From CAYRVX01 sp964642165 (GTDB taxonomy: Bacteria > Planctomycetota > Phycisphaerae > SM23-33): a stretch of 25,637 nucleotides of DNA. The stretch is taken from positions 1-25,637 of the forward strand of contig CAZXOC010000076.1 of assembly GCA_964642165.1 (NCBI GenBank). The letters are read 5' to 3'. The notes under the pieces were generated by a model. It did no database searches. It worked only from the letters and a program-made list of their open reading frames with translations, and was not told the DNA's origin. Within the stretch, counting starts at the first letter, position 1. Every line of letters starts with the position of its first letter. The translations under genes and the position numbers were made by a program. This document shows, in pieces, positions 13,297 through 22,491 of this stretch.

Positions 13297-14496
13297 ATGA
13301 CGGTTCTCGCGATGGTACTGAGCGTGGTGGCCGGCGGCGTCGCGCTGGTGTGGGCCGGCCGGCATCTCATGATCCAGAGGGAGCGCGGCGCGCGGTTCCT
13401 CCTGACGCCGGACTGCCCCGGCCCGCCGGCGGCTGCGCCGCGGATCAGCGTGTTCGTCGCCGCACGGGACGAGGCCGCGTCCATCGAAAAGTGCGTCCGC
13501 ACGCTGCTGGACCAGGACTACCCCAACTACGAGCTGGTGGTCTGCAACGACCGATCGACGGACGAGACGCCCGAGATCGTGCAGCGGATCGCCGCGGAGG
13601 ACGAGCGCCTGCGCCTCGTGAACATCGACCACCTTCCCGACGGATGGTGCGGGAAGAACCACGCGATGCAGCACGGCATCGCCACGAGCGACAGCGAGTG
13701 GATCTGCATGTCCGATGCCGACTGCCACCAGACGGCCCGGCGGACGCTGTCGGTGGCCATGCAGTGCGCCCTGGACAGCCAGGCCGACCTGCTCAGCGTC
13801 CTGCCCCGGCTGGAGATGAAGGGCCTTTGGGAGCACGTCATTCAGCCGGTGTGCAGCGGGGTGATGATGATCTGGTTCCACCCGGACAAGGTCAACGACC
13901 CGCGGAAGCCCAACGCCTACGCCAACGGCGCGTTCATCCTGATCCGGCGCAGCGTCTACGAGGCCCTCGGCACGCACGAGGCGGTTAAGGACTGCCTCAA
14001 CGAGGACATGCACATGGCGCGGCTGGCGAAGGAGGCGGGGCGCAACCTCCGGGTCGTGCGAAGCGACGGGCTGTACGTCGTGCGGATGTACACGTCACTG
14101 CGGGAGATCGTCCGCGGCTGGAGCCGGATCTTCTTCGGCACCTTCGGGACGCTGCGGCGGCTGACGGCCTCGCTGACGGCCGTGCTCGTCATGGGCCTGC
14201 TGCCCTACGTTGCGGCGACGATGGGGCTGGCGGGGGTGGCGGCATCCTGGCCGGACGCCTGGGCGTGGTGGCTGCTCGGCCTGATCGGCTGTGCGGGGGC
14301 CGCGACCCAGCTCAGCGCGATCTGGCGCTACTACGCGCTGCTCGGCGCGCGGCCGGGGCTGTTCTGGACGTACCCGATCGGCTCGCTCATCACGGCCGGG
14401 GCGCTGGTCGGCTCGCTGCTGAAGCTCCGCCCGGGCGCAAAGGTGGTCTGGAAGAGCACGAGCTACACGCAGCGTCAGCGTTCCACGGCCGAGTGA
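13297..14496 (+). CDS. Membrane-associated family 2 glycosyltransferase
   Basis: The 399-residue protein begins with a transmembrane helix (about 3-21), followed by a GT-A catalytic domain: FVAARDEA (53-60), NDRSTDET (84-91), the DxD motif DADC (140-143), the acid pair NEDMHMA (235-241) and RGWSR (273-277), which matches the QxxRW region. HLPDGWCGKNHAMQHG (112-127) resembles the PPGWxGKxxAxxxG signature seen in HpnB-like and carotenoid (CrtQ-type) glycosyltransferases. Several C-terminal transmembrane helices follow (about 290-395). It should transfer a sugar from a nucleotide donor to a lipid or polyprenoid-type acceptor at the inner membrane; the acceptor is inference. The RBS GCGAGGAG precedes the ATG, 19 bp after the small membrane protein. 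The 3' end overlaps the convergent alpha/beta-hydrolase gene by 22 bp. Confidence 0.88.
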   Translation: MTVLAMVLSVVAGGVALVWAGRHLMIQRERGARFLLTPDCPGPPAAAPRISVFVAARDEAASIEKCVRTLLDQDYPNYELVVCNDRSTDETPEIVQRIAAEDERLRLVNIDHLPDGWCGKNHAMQHGIATSDSEWICMSDADCHQTARRTLSVAMQCALDSQADLLSVLPRLEMKGLWEHVIQPVCSGVMMIWFHPDKVNDPRKPNAYANGAFILIRRSVYEALGTHEAVKDCLNEDMHMARLAKEAGRNLRVVRSDGLYVVRMYTSLREIVRGWSRIFFGTFGTLRRLTASLTAVLVMGLLPYVAATMGLAGVAASWPDAWAWWLLGLIGCAGAATQLSAIWRYYALLGARPGLFWTYPIGSLITAGALVGSLLKLRPGAKVVWKSTSYTQRQRSTAE

Positions 14497-15377
14497 AGCA
14501 GCCCGTAGTACTGCCGCGTGTTGGACTCGAACTCGATCGTGTGGGCGGCGTTGAGCTCCTCCACGTGGGCGTGGCCGGCCGTCAGGTTGTTGATGACCTT
14601 CCGCGTGTGGACGTTGTCGACGATGCGGTCGCGTGCGCCCAGCAGGAGCGTGGTGGCGACCTTCAGCGACCCCTCGCCGGCGTGTCGGATGGAGAAGTCG
14701 AGCCTCTTGCTGGCACAGAGGAACCTGGCGGTGGCCCGGTGGAGGCTGTAGGGGTCCCTCGCGATGTACTGCTGCATGATGCCGTTGTCGGTGAAGAGCC
14801 TGGGGCTGTCGAGGGGGATGCGGAACCGCTTCCGCGGCCAGACGAGCCAGCACAAGCCGATCCCGAGCTTCGTCAGCCCGCGGACGTCGGCGTCGGAGAC
14901 GATGCCGGGCGCCACGAGGGTCAGACAGGCGAGGTCCCTCGCCGCGGGCCGGCCCAGGGCGTAGGCCGTGGCGAGCTTGCCGCCCCAACTGACGCCCACC
15001 AGGCGGACGCGGGGGGCCTTGCACTTCTCGCGGGCGAACCGGCAGACGCAGTCGACGTCGTCGAGCAGTCGCTTAGCCGACGGGGCATGCCCGCGGTTCT
15101 GCGTGTTGTCGCCGCTGCCCCGTCGGCAGGGCAGGAAGACGGGGTGCCCGGCCCTGGCGAGGATCGCCGCCGAGCCGCAGAACCAGCCCGGGTGCGACTG
15201 GATCCCGTGCAGGTAGACGACCGGGTCGCGCAAGCGGACGTTCTTCCCGCGCGGGATGTAGATGTAGAGCGCCGTCCGGTAGCCGTCGGGCAGCGTCAGC
15301 TCGTGGCGTACGGGACGGAACTCGGCGGGCAGCTTCCGCGAGAACGGCAGGGGGATGTCGCTGTCTTCGCTCGGCAT
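14475..15377 (-). CDS. Alpha/beta-fold hydrolase
   Basis: The 300-residue protein has the elements of an active serine hydrolase: an oxyanion-loop LHGIQSH (57-62), nucleophile elbow GVSWGG with Ser130, an acid at Asp250 or Asp254 (LGARDRIVDN) and His279 (NAAHTIEF). Between the elbow and the acid lies an enlarged helical cap (about 160-235). There is no signal peptide or lipobox, so it is probably cytoplasmic. Lysophospholipase- or esterase-like activity fits, but the substrate is unknown. The start ATG at 15377 has only a weak AAGAAG RBS. The gene diverges from the DUF5658-like gene across 49 bp and overlaps the convergent glycosyltransferase at its 3' end. Confidence 0.88.
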   Translation of the reverse strand: MPSEDSDIPLPFSRKLPAEFRPVRHELTLPDGYRTALYIYIPRGKNVRLRDPVVYLHGIQSHPGWFCGSAAILARAGHPVFLPCRRGSGDNTQNRGHAPSAKRLLDDVDCVCRFAREKCKAPRVRLVGVSWGGKLATAYALGRPAARDLACLTLVAPGIVSDADVRGLTKLGIGLCWLVWPRKRFRIPLDSPRLFTDNGIMQQYIARDPYSLHRATARFLCASKRLDFSIRHAGEGSLKVATTLLLGARDRIVDNVHTRKVINNLTAGHAHVEELNAAHTIEFESNTRQYYGLLHSAVER

Positions 15378-15426
15378 TCTTCTTACTCAAGGCGATAGGC
15401 CGCCCCACCGATCCGAGACCAGAACG

Positions 15427-15843
15427 ATGGGTACGGCGCAGACCATTCAGACCGGAGAGGGCGCCACAACGGAGCAGCGCGCCTGCCGATGGTGGCACCT
15501 TCCAGAAGTGACCGTGCCGACGCTTCGGAACGTCCGAACGCGGCGCATTGTGCTCGTGCTCACGCTCATCTGGATCGTCGGCGCTTTCGATCTCGTCTTC
15601 ACCCTGATCGCCCTGCGACTCGGGGGCTTCCAGGAGGCGAATCCGCTCGCGCGTGAGTTTATCCACTGCCCCGCGATCCTCGCAACCTTCAAATTCTCCA
15701 CGCTGGCCCTGGCCTCGATGGTCCTGCTGCTGTTCTCCCGAAGGCGGTTCACCGAGGTCGGCTGCTGGATCGTGGGATTCGTGCACGTCCTCCTGGCGTT
15801 CGTGTGGCTGGTGTACTTCTTCTGGAACACCGCCGGCGTCTGA
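15427..15843 (+). CDS. DUF5658-like integral membrane protein
   Basis: The product has 138 residues: a polar N-terminus (1-38), then three predicted membrane helices (about 41-65, 82-104, 111-133). The family-like core has Asp55 in the first helix (GAFDLVFTLIAL) and the loop motif FQEANPLAR (68-76), which resembles the ExNP signature of DUF5658 proteins. No enzymatic motif is visible. ATG at 15427 is the first plausible start; the frame is open back to 15355, overlapping the divergent hydrolase gene, and there is only a weak RBS (GAGAC). It converges with rodA across 24 bp holding a GC hairpin. Function unknown. Confidence 0.75.
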   Translation: MGTAQTIQTGEGATTEQRACRWWHLPEVTVPTLRNVRTRRIVLVLTLIWIVGAFDLVFTLIALRLGGFQEANPLAREFIHCPAILATFKFSTLALASMVLLLFSRRRFTEVGCWIVGFVHVLLAFVWLVYFFWNTAGV

Positions 15844-15848
15844 GGCCC

Positions 15849-15867
15849 CGGGGCGCCGCCTGCCCCG
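15849..15867. terminator. GC hairpin between convergent DUF5658-like gene and rodA
   Basis: CGGGGC (15849-15854) pairs with GCCCCG (15862-15867) around a 7-nt loop, filling the 24-bp space between the two stop codons. It lacks a T-run on either side. Confidence 0.35.
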
Positions 15868-17208
15868 TCAGCGCCGCCCGTTCGCGCCGGACGCCCCGCC
15901 CGTCGGCGCCCCGTTCCCCGGCCGCCAGTTGTCGTCGGCGAGGGGACCGTAGGGGGCCGGGGGCTTGTCCTTCTTCTTGCCGTACTCGAACGGCCGCCTG
16001 CCCAACAGGATCGGCCGGCGAATGCCGACGTTCACCAGCATGCCCAACGCCGCGCAGTTGACCACAAGCGAGGAACCGCCGTAGCTGACCAGGGGCAGCG
16101 TCATGCCCGTGATCGGCATCAGACCCACGGTCATGCCGACGTTGATCAGGATCTGCGAGGACAGCAGGGCCAGCACCCCCACCGCCAGCAGGCGAGCAAA
16201 GGCGTCGTGCGTGATGACCGCGATCTCGATGCCGAAGACGAAGATCACCACGTAGCAGAACAGCACGGCCAGGCACCCCAACAGCCCCCACCGGCCGCCT
16301 ACCACGCTGAAGATGAAGTCGGTGTGGTCGTCCGGCAGCATGCGGAAGTACTCGTACATGCGGCTCTTCTGCCCCTGGCCGACCACGCAGCCGGCGCCGA
16401 GGACCATCTTCGACTGGCGCAACTGGTAGCCGATCCTCCCGGCGATACGCTGCTGGTCCTGGCGCAGCCACCCGAGGATACGGCGCGCCTGGTGGATCTT
16501 CATCTTCGCCAGCGGCGCGGCGGAGACCAGCCGACCGGTCCGGTGGTCGCTCCAGTACGCCAGCGCCTCGCGATCGAGGGTCTCCGCGGGGCTCATGTCC
16601 GGCGGGACCCGATGCGGCACGGGCAGCAGCAGCAGGGCCGTCGCGACGGCCACGATCCCCAGCAGGTGCCGGAGCTTCGCCCCCGCCATGAACAGCATGA
16701 TGTACAGCGTCGGCAGGAACAGCAGCGCCGTGCCCAGGTCCGGCTCGATCAGGATCAGGCCCATCGGGATGAACGTCAGGACGAAGGGCACGGCCAGGCC
16801 CCGCAGCTTGCGGTAGTGATCCCCCATCCGCAGGTACCACGCCAGAAGCACGATGAACGAGATCTTCGCGATCTCGGAGGGCTGCACCAGCACGATGCCC
16901 AGGTCGATCCACCGGTGCGAGTGGCGGATGGCGGGAAGGAACAGCACCAGCACCAGCAGCCCCAGCGTGAGGGCGAACAGCGGGTAGGCCAGCCGCCCGA
17001 AGACCTGGTACGGCACGATCGTCGCCGCCACGAAGGCCGCCAGGCCGACGCACGCGAAGATGATCTGCTTCTGCGCGAAGCCCTTCATGTGCGGGTCGGC
17101 GTGCTCGGAGACGTCAATCGCCAATACGCCGATGACCGTCAGGGCGAGCATGGCCGCGATGATCGGCCAACTCGTGTAGCGAAGGTAGATTCCCAGCGTC
17201 TTGTTCAT
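15868..17208 (-). CDS. rodA: RodA, SEDS-family peptidoglycan glycosyltransferase of cell elongation
   Basis: The 446-residue multi-pass protein belongs to the SEDS family, which polymerises lipid II into glycan strands. Signatures include WIDLG and QPSEIAK (100-115), IEPDLGTALLFLP (154-166), LPDDHTDFIFSV (291-302) and MPITGMTLPLVSYGGSS (364-380). The extracytoplasmic loop between about 197 and 280 is large and charged. The usual acidic pair after HTDFIF (commonly EE before the W/L-G) reads GGRWG here. The C-terminal tail (after about 408) is Lys-, Pro- and Gly-rich and cytoplasmic. It pairs functionally with PBP2, encoded 32 bp upstream. It is last in the mreC-mreD-mrdA-rodA cluster. The ATG at 17208 gives the standard short N-terminus before the first helix. 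Confidence 0.95.
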   Translation of the reverse strand: MNKTLGIYLRYTSWPIIAAMLALTVIGVLAIDVSEHADPHMKGFAQKQIIFACVGLAAFVAATIVPYQVFGRLAYPLFALTLGLLVLVLFLPAIRHSHRWIDLGIVLVQPSEIAKISFIVLLAWYLRMGDHYRKLRGLAVPFVLTFIPMGLILIEPDLGTALLFLPTLYIMLFMAGAKLRHLLGIVAVATALLLLPVPHRVPPDMSPAETLDREALAYWSDHRTGRLVSAAPLAKMKIHQARRILGWLRQDQQRIAGRIGYQLRQSKMVLGAGCVVGQGQKSRMYEYFRMLPDDHTDFIFSVVGGRWGLLGCLAVLFCYVVIFVFGIEIAVITHDAFARLLAVGVLALLSSQILINVGMTVGLMPITGMTLPLVSYGGSSLVVNCAALGMLVNVGIRRPILLGRRPFEYGKKKDKPPAPYGPLADDNWRPGNGAPTGGASGANGRR

Positions 17209-17240
17209 GGCGCGTTCCGCGGGCCGGGCTCCAGGCGCGG

Positions 17241-19229
17241 TTAGCGCACGTAACCCATTTCCTGGCAGAGGGAGACGATCTCGCGGGCGATGGGCGCGGC
17301 GTGGCGCCCCCCGCCGCCCTCCACGTACTCGATCGCCACGGCAAAGGCAATCTGCGGGCGGCCGTGCGGCGCGAAGCCCGCGAACCACGCCGTGTTGCCC
17401 GTCCGCACGATCCGATCCTGACCGTCGATCCGCCCGTTGCGGTTCGAGTCGACCCGCTGCGGCGCCGTGTCGGCCGTGCCCGTCTTGCCGCACAACTCGA
17501 TGCCCTCCAGCGGCTCGACCCCCGGGCCGTGGAAGTACTTCCACGCCGTGCCGTGCCGGTGGTTCACCACGCGGTACATGCCCTCGCGGACGGCGTGCAT
17601 GTACGCGGGGCTGATCGGCAGGTCCTGCCGGGCCTGCTTCGGCCCGCCCTCCAGGACCAGCATGGGCGCCAGGTGGATCCCGTCGCGGGCGATGGTGGCC
17701 ATCGCGCCGGCCACGTGGACGGGCGTGGCCGTCAGCAGCCCCTGGCCCACGGCCATGAATCGCACGTCGCCCGGGAGGTAGCCGCGGCCCTTTCGCTGCA
17801 TCAGCCACCGCTCGGTGGGCACGGTGCCCGGGCGCTCCGAGGGCAGCCCCATGCCGGGCTTGTCGGCGAACCCGAGCATGCCGAACCATTTGCACATCCG
17901 CCGCGCGCCGACGCGGTTGCCCACCTCGTAGAAGAAGACGTTGCAGCTTCGCTGGATGGCCTCGACGACGCAGAGGGGCCCGTGCCCGCAGCGGGCCGCC
18001 TTCCAGATCCAGCAGCGGAAGCTGTCGGGGTTGTACAGGTAGCCGCGGCAGGTGATCTGCGTGTCGAGGTGGATCGCCCCCTCGCCGAGCCCGGCCAGCG
18101 CCGCGATGGGCTTGACCGTCGAGCCGGGCTGGTAACGCTGCACGACCGCACGGTGCATCAGCGGGAGCTTCACCTCGTCGGCCAGCAGCTTGGCGTAGTC
18201 GGCCTGGTAGCAGTTGAGGTCGTACGTGGGCACGGAGACCAGCGCCAGGACCTCGCACTGCGGCGCCTGCGGCGTGCCGGTCGTCAGCACCACCGCCGAG
18301 CCGGTGAAACCCTTCGCCTCGAACAGCGCGGCGATCCTCTTCTGGAGAACGATGTCCAACGTCAGGTGGGCGTCGGCGCCCTGGACGCCCGGTTCCTCGC
18401 GCAGCGTCTCGCCCGAGAGGCGGAACCGCCGGTACCCGCGGCGGCCCCGGAGGCGCTTCTCGTTCATCCGCTCGACGCCGGTCCTGCCGATCACGTCGCC
18501 CGGCAGGTAGTTGTGCTGCATGCGCGTCAGCCAGTCGGCTTGGTCGGCCTCCAGGTTCCGGGCAATCATGTCCTCCTTCCAGACCGCGCCGGTCACCCCG
18601 ATGGCGTGACAGGCATCGTGCCCGTAGGGGTACCACCGCTTGTGGCTGGGGCGGATCTCCGCGCCGATCGTCCAGTCCGCCTGGGTCCGGAGCTTCAGCG
18701 CCGTCGCCTCGTCCAGCCCGGGCACCACGGGATGCGCCTGACGCTCGTCCCGGACGGTCACGTCCGTCAGCTTGTCGCGGTTGACGATCCGGCGGATGGC
18801 CCGAACCCGCTCGATGACCCGCTGCACCTCCCGGTCCAGCTCGAGCCCGGCGATCTCGGCCTGACGCTGCGCGATCGACCAGGTGAGCCGGCGGCGCTCG
18901 TCGTAGAGCCTCTCGGCCTCGGCGTCGCTGATCCTCAGGCGCCGGGCCATCAGCCGCTTCTGCCTCTTGATCCACGCCTTGTCACTCGTGAGGAGCCGGT
19001 AGTCCAGGCAGAGGTCGAAGCACGGCTCGTCGATGGCGAGGATCCGCCCCTTGCGGTCGGTGATCTGCCCCCGCCGGACCGGCAGGACCTCGATGGCGCG
19101 CATCGCCTCTTCGGCGCGGCGGCGGTACTCGTGCCCCCGCAGCACCTGCAACTGCACCAGCTTGCCCGCCAGCACCAGCAGGACGGCCGAAAGCAGGCCC
19201 AGGAAGATCTTGATCCGCAGCTTGTACAT
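17241..19229 (-). CDS. mrdA: Penicillin-binding protein 2 (MrdA), elongation-specific DD-transpeptidase
   Basis: The 662-residue class B PBP cross-links peptidoglycan with RodA during elongation. It has an N-terminal signal-anchor helix (about 7-28), the PBP dimer/pedestal domain (RRGQITDRKGRILA, 52-65; PYGHDACHAIG), and a transpeptidase domain with STVK (Ser370-Lys373), SCN (428-430) and KTG (582-584). Between KTG and the next core strand, residues 594-605 read DSNRNGRIDGQD, matching a dockerin/EF-hand calcium loop (Asp at 1, Asn at 3 and 5, Gly at 6, Ile at 8, Asp at 9 and 12). The pedestal includes a charged helical insertion (about 80-150). The start ATG at 19229 lies 11 nt after GGAGG. 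It is third in the mre cluster, 61 bp after mreD. Confidence 0.96.
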   Translation of the reverse strand: MYKLRIKIFLGLLSAVLLVLAGKLVQLQVLRGHEYRRRAEEAMRAIEVLPVRRGQITDRKGRILAIDEPCFDLCLDYRLLTSDKAWIKRQKRLMARRLRISDAEAERLYDERRRLTWSIAQRQAEIAGLELDREVQRVIERVRAIRRIVNRDKLTDVTVRDERQAHPVVPGLDEATALKLRTQADWTIGAEIRPSHKRWYPYGHDACHAIGVTGAVWKEDMIARNLEADQADWLTRMQHNYLPGDVIGRTGVERMNEKRLRGRRGYRRFRLSGETLREEPGVQGADAHLTLDIVLQKRIAALFEAKGFTGSAVVLTTGTPQAPQCEVLALVSVPTYDLNCYQADYAKLLADEVKLPLMHRAVVQRYQPGSTVKPIAALAGLGEGAIHLDTQITCRGYLYNPDSFRCWIWKAARCGHGPLCVVEAIQRSCNVFFYEVGNRVGARRMCKWFGMLGFADKPGMGLPSERPGTVPTERWLMQRKGRGYLPGDVRFMAVGQGLLTATPVHVAGAMATIARDGIHLAPMLVLEGGPKQARQDLPISPAYMHAVREGMYRVVNHRHGTAWKYFHGPGVEPLEGIELCGKTGTADTAPQRVDSNRNGRIDGQDRIVRTGNTAWFAGFAPHGRPQIAFAVAIEYVEGGGGRHAAPIAREIVSLCQEMGYVR

Positions 19230-19290
19230 GGTTCGCTCGTCCTCCGTGACGGCTGTCTCGCCCGCCGCGCGGGCATCGCTCCCGACCGAC

Positions 19291-19854
19291 CTACCGCCCG
19301 GCGCGCCCGCGTCGCCCGGCCGACGAGGCCAGGAACCAGCGCCGGCACTTGACCAGGCCGAAATGCACCAGCGGCATCAACAGCGCCGTGTAGCCCGACA
19401 CGCCCACGGCTTGCAGCAAGGTTCGCCCGTAGGTCGACCAGGCCATCTCCCCCGCGCCCAGGAGGGCCTGGCTGGTCACCCACAGCCCGTGGGCCATCAG
19501 GCAAAAGGCCATCGCCAGCATCGCTTGCGTCATCGCCCGCTCGCGGAAGAACGCCTCGCGGACGCGGAACAACAAGCCCGCGGCCAGGGCGTAGGCCACC
19601 GACATGGGCCCCAGCACCGTGGCGCTGCCGACGCCGCCGGCCGTCGTCAGGTCCACGGCGACGCCCAGGACCCACGCCGCCAACATCGCGTCCGGCCAGG
19701 CCCGCACGTGCAAGGCCACGAACGCCGCCACCAAGGCCGCCAGGTCCGGGCCGATGTTCCCCAGCCCGGCGCTGCGGATCACCAGGAACCGCCCCACCGT
19801 CGTCTGCACCAGCACAACCAGGTACGCCAGGATGAGGAACGGGATCCAGCGCAT
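19291..19854 (-). CDS. mreD: Rod shape-determining protein MreD-like
   Basis: The 187-residue protein is strongly hydrophobic, with about five to six predicted helices and a basic C-terminus (AGRRGRAGR). The N-terminus (RWIPFLILAYLVVLVQTTVG) and the second half of the first loop (GPDLAALVAAFVAL) resemble MreD, a poorly conserved inner-membrane partner of MreC in the elongasome. Identification rests mostly on size, topology and its place between mreC and mrdA. It starts 7 bp after the mreC stop, so translation may be coupled. Confidence 0.85.
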   Translation of the reverse strand: MRWIPFLILAYLVVLVQTTVGRFLVIRSAGLGNIGPDLAALVAAFVALHVRAWPDAMLAAWVLGVAVDLTTAGGVGSATVLGPMSVAYALAAGLLFRVREAFFRERAMTQAMLAMAFCLMAHGLWVTSQALLGAGEMAWSTYGRTLLQAVGVSGYTALLMPLVHFGLVKCRRWFLASSAGRRGRAGR

Positions 19855-19861
19855 CGGCGCC

Positions 19862-20860
19862 TCAGGGGCCCTCGCCGTCCGTCGCCGATGGGCTGACCGG
19901 GCTGAGGATGAACACGTCCCGCAGGCCGTCCAGGTCGGCGTGCGGCTCCACCGTGAGGCGCACCCGGTGCGGGTCCTTCGGGTCCCGCTGCACGCGGACC
20001 ACCTTGCCGATGTGAATCTCGACCGGCAGGTTCTCCTCGTGCGCGCTCGTGACCAGCAGGTCGCCGGGCCGCACGTTGTGGTACTCCTTGACGTGCTCGA
20101 CGGTCAACCGGCTGGCGCCGTCGCCGCGGGCGATCACGTCGATCGGCTCGTTGTTCGCCGGCGTCAGCGTCGTCGTGCGAGGCAGCGTTCCCTCGGTGAC
20201 GGTGATCATCCTCGGCCGGTTCGGCGAGACGATCCGCCGGATGCGTCCCCGGACCCGGAAGGCGCGATCGGTCAGCACTTGCAGCCGCGCCGTGAACGCG
20301 CCCGAATCGGTGATGCGCCCGACCAGCGAGCTGTCGTTCACCACCGCCAGGCGCGGCGGCAGCACCTTCGAGCGATCGGTGAGCAGCTGCCGCGCCGTGA
20401 CGGGCGAGCCGCTTCGGACCGCCCGGTTCGTCCGCGGCTTCAGGACCCGCGTCCGGTCGTACGGCAGCGAGCCCGCCGCCACGACGCGTGCGGGGATCAG
20501 CTCGCACGCCAGGTCGTCCGTCGGGCCGTAGAGCCGCTGGAAGTTCGCCAGCTGCCGGGCCTGACGCCGGTAGAGCTCGCGCTCGTTGCGCCAGTAGGAC
20601 ACCAGCCGACGGAGGTAGTCGTTCTCCCGCCGAAGCTTCCGCGCGTCGGCGGCCGAGATCCCTTCGCCCTCGCCGTCCGGGTCCTTCGCGCTGAGCTCCG
20701 TCACCAGGTACATCGGCGCGTGCCCCAGCGGCGCCAGGAGGAACCTCGCCATCTGGCGGAGAGGGCGCGCCACCCGCCCCCCCGCGAACGACGCGACGGC
20801 CGATAGGGCCAACAGCACTCCCAGCAGGTGTCGCTTCGAGAACGTCATCCGGCGCTTCAT
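19862..20860 (-). CDS. mreC: Rod shape-determining protein MreC
   Basis: The 332-residue protein has a short basic N-terminus, one membrane helix (about 10-28), a periplasmic coiled coil (about 68-110, ADARKLRRENDYLRRLV...) and a beta-rich C-terminal domain. Its segments VVNDSSLVGRIT, ARLQVLTDRAFRVRG and VRPGDLLVTSAHEENLP, followed by IGKVVRVQRD, match MreC. It scaffolds the elongation complex and activates PBP2. ATG at 20860 has AGGG 7 nt upstream and lies about 25 nt after a good promoter; the Met at 20848 is less likely. The frame is open further upstream, but that stretch would cross the promoter. It is first in the cluster, where mreB would often precede; instead a divergent sigma-54 regulator is found. 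Confidence 0.94.
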   Translation of the reverse strand: MKRRMTFSKRHLLGVLLALSAVASFAGGRVARPLRQMARFLLAPLGHAPMYLVTELSAKDPDGEGEGISAADARKLRRENDYLRRLVSYWRNERELYRRQARQLANFQRLYGPTDDLACELIPARVVAAGSLPYDRTRVLKPRTNRAVRSGSPVTARQLLTDRSKVLPPRLAVVNDSSLVGRITDSGAFTARLQVLTDRAFRVRGRIRRIVSPNRPRMITVTEGTLPRTTTLTPANNEPIDVIARGDGASRLTVEHVKEYHNVRPGDLLVTSAHEENLPVEIHIGKVVRVQRDPKDPHRVRLTVEPHADLDGLRDVFILSPVSPSATDGEGP

Positions 20861-20891
20861 GACCGTGCCCTGATTCCAGACCGAAACGTAC

Positions 20892-20920
20892 ACTATATCG
20901 TCCGGCGCCGCGGGGGGCAA
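20892..20920 (-). promoter_or_regulatory. Candidate promoter of the mreC-mreD-mrdA-rodA cluster
   Basis: On the reverse strand, TTGCCC (20915-20920, 4 of 6) and TATAGT (20892-20897, 5 of 6) are 17 nt apart. This gives a leader of about 25 nt with the AGGG RBS inside. Confidence 0.55.
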
Positions 20921-20941
20921 ACGCGCCGCGCGCGAGGCAAA

Positions 20942-20970
20942 TTGACAGCCCCCCGCCCAGACGATAGCTT
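20942..20970 (+). promoter_or_regulatory. Candidate promoter of the response-regulator gene
   Basis: TTGACA (20942-20947, perfect -35) and TAGCTT (20965-20970, 3 of 6) are 17 nt apart. The expected start falls at about 20977, the A of the ATG, and there is no clear Shine-Dalgarno sequence. Confidence 0.5.
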
Positions 20971-20976
20971 CGTGAG

Positions 20977-22371
<1,395 letters not shown>

Positions 22372-22412
22372 CGGCCGGCCCGATCAGGGACGTCCGGGGG
22401 CCCCCGCCCAAT

Positions 22413-22427
22413 GCCGCGTCCCGCGGC
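22413..22427 (+). terminator. Short GC hairpin after the response-regulator gene
   Basis: GCCGCG (22413-22418) pairs with CGCGGC (22422-22427) over a 3-nt loop. A perfect palindrome CGGGGGCCCCCG lies just upstream (22395-22406). There is only GCTTTG downstream and no real T-run. Confidence 0.3.
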
Positions 22428-22430
22428 GCT

Positions 22431-22459
22431 TTGAACCCGTCCCGGCCTGGGCGTAGAAT
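22431..22459 (+). promoter_or_regulatory. mutL promoter
   Basis: TTGAAC (22431-22436, 4 of 6) and TAGAAT (22454-22459, 5 of 6) are 17 nt apart. The predicted start is about 26 nt before the ATG, with GGAG (22481-22484) correctly placed for translation. Confidence 0.6.
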
Positions 22460-22491
22460 GGGCTCGTCAGTCCGCGCAACGGAGTGCCCGC

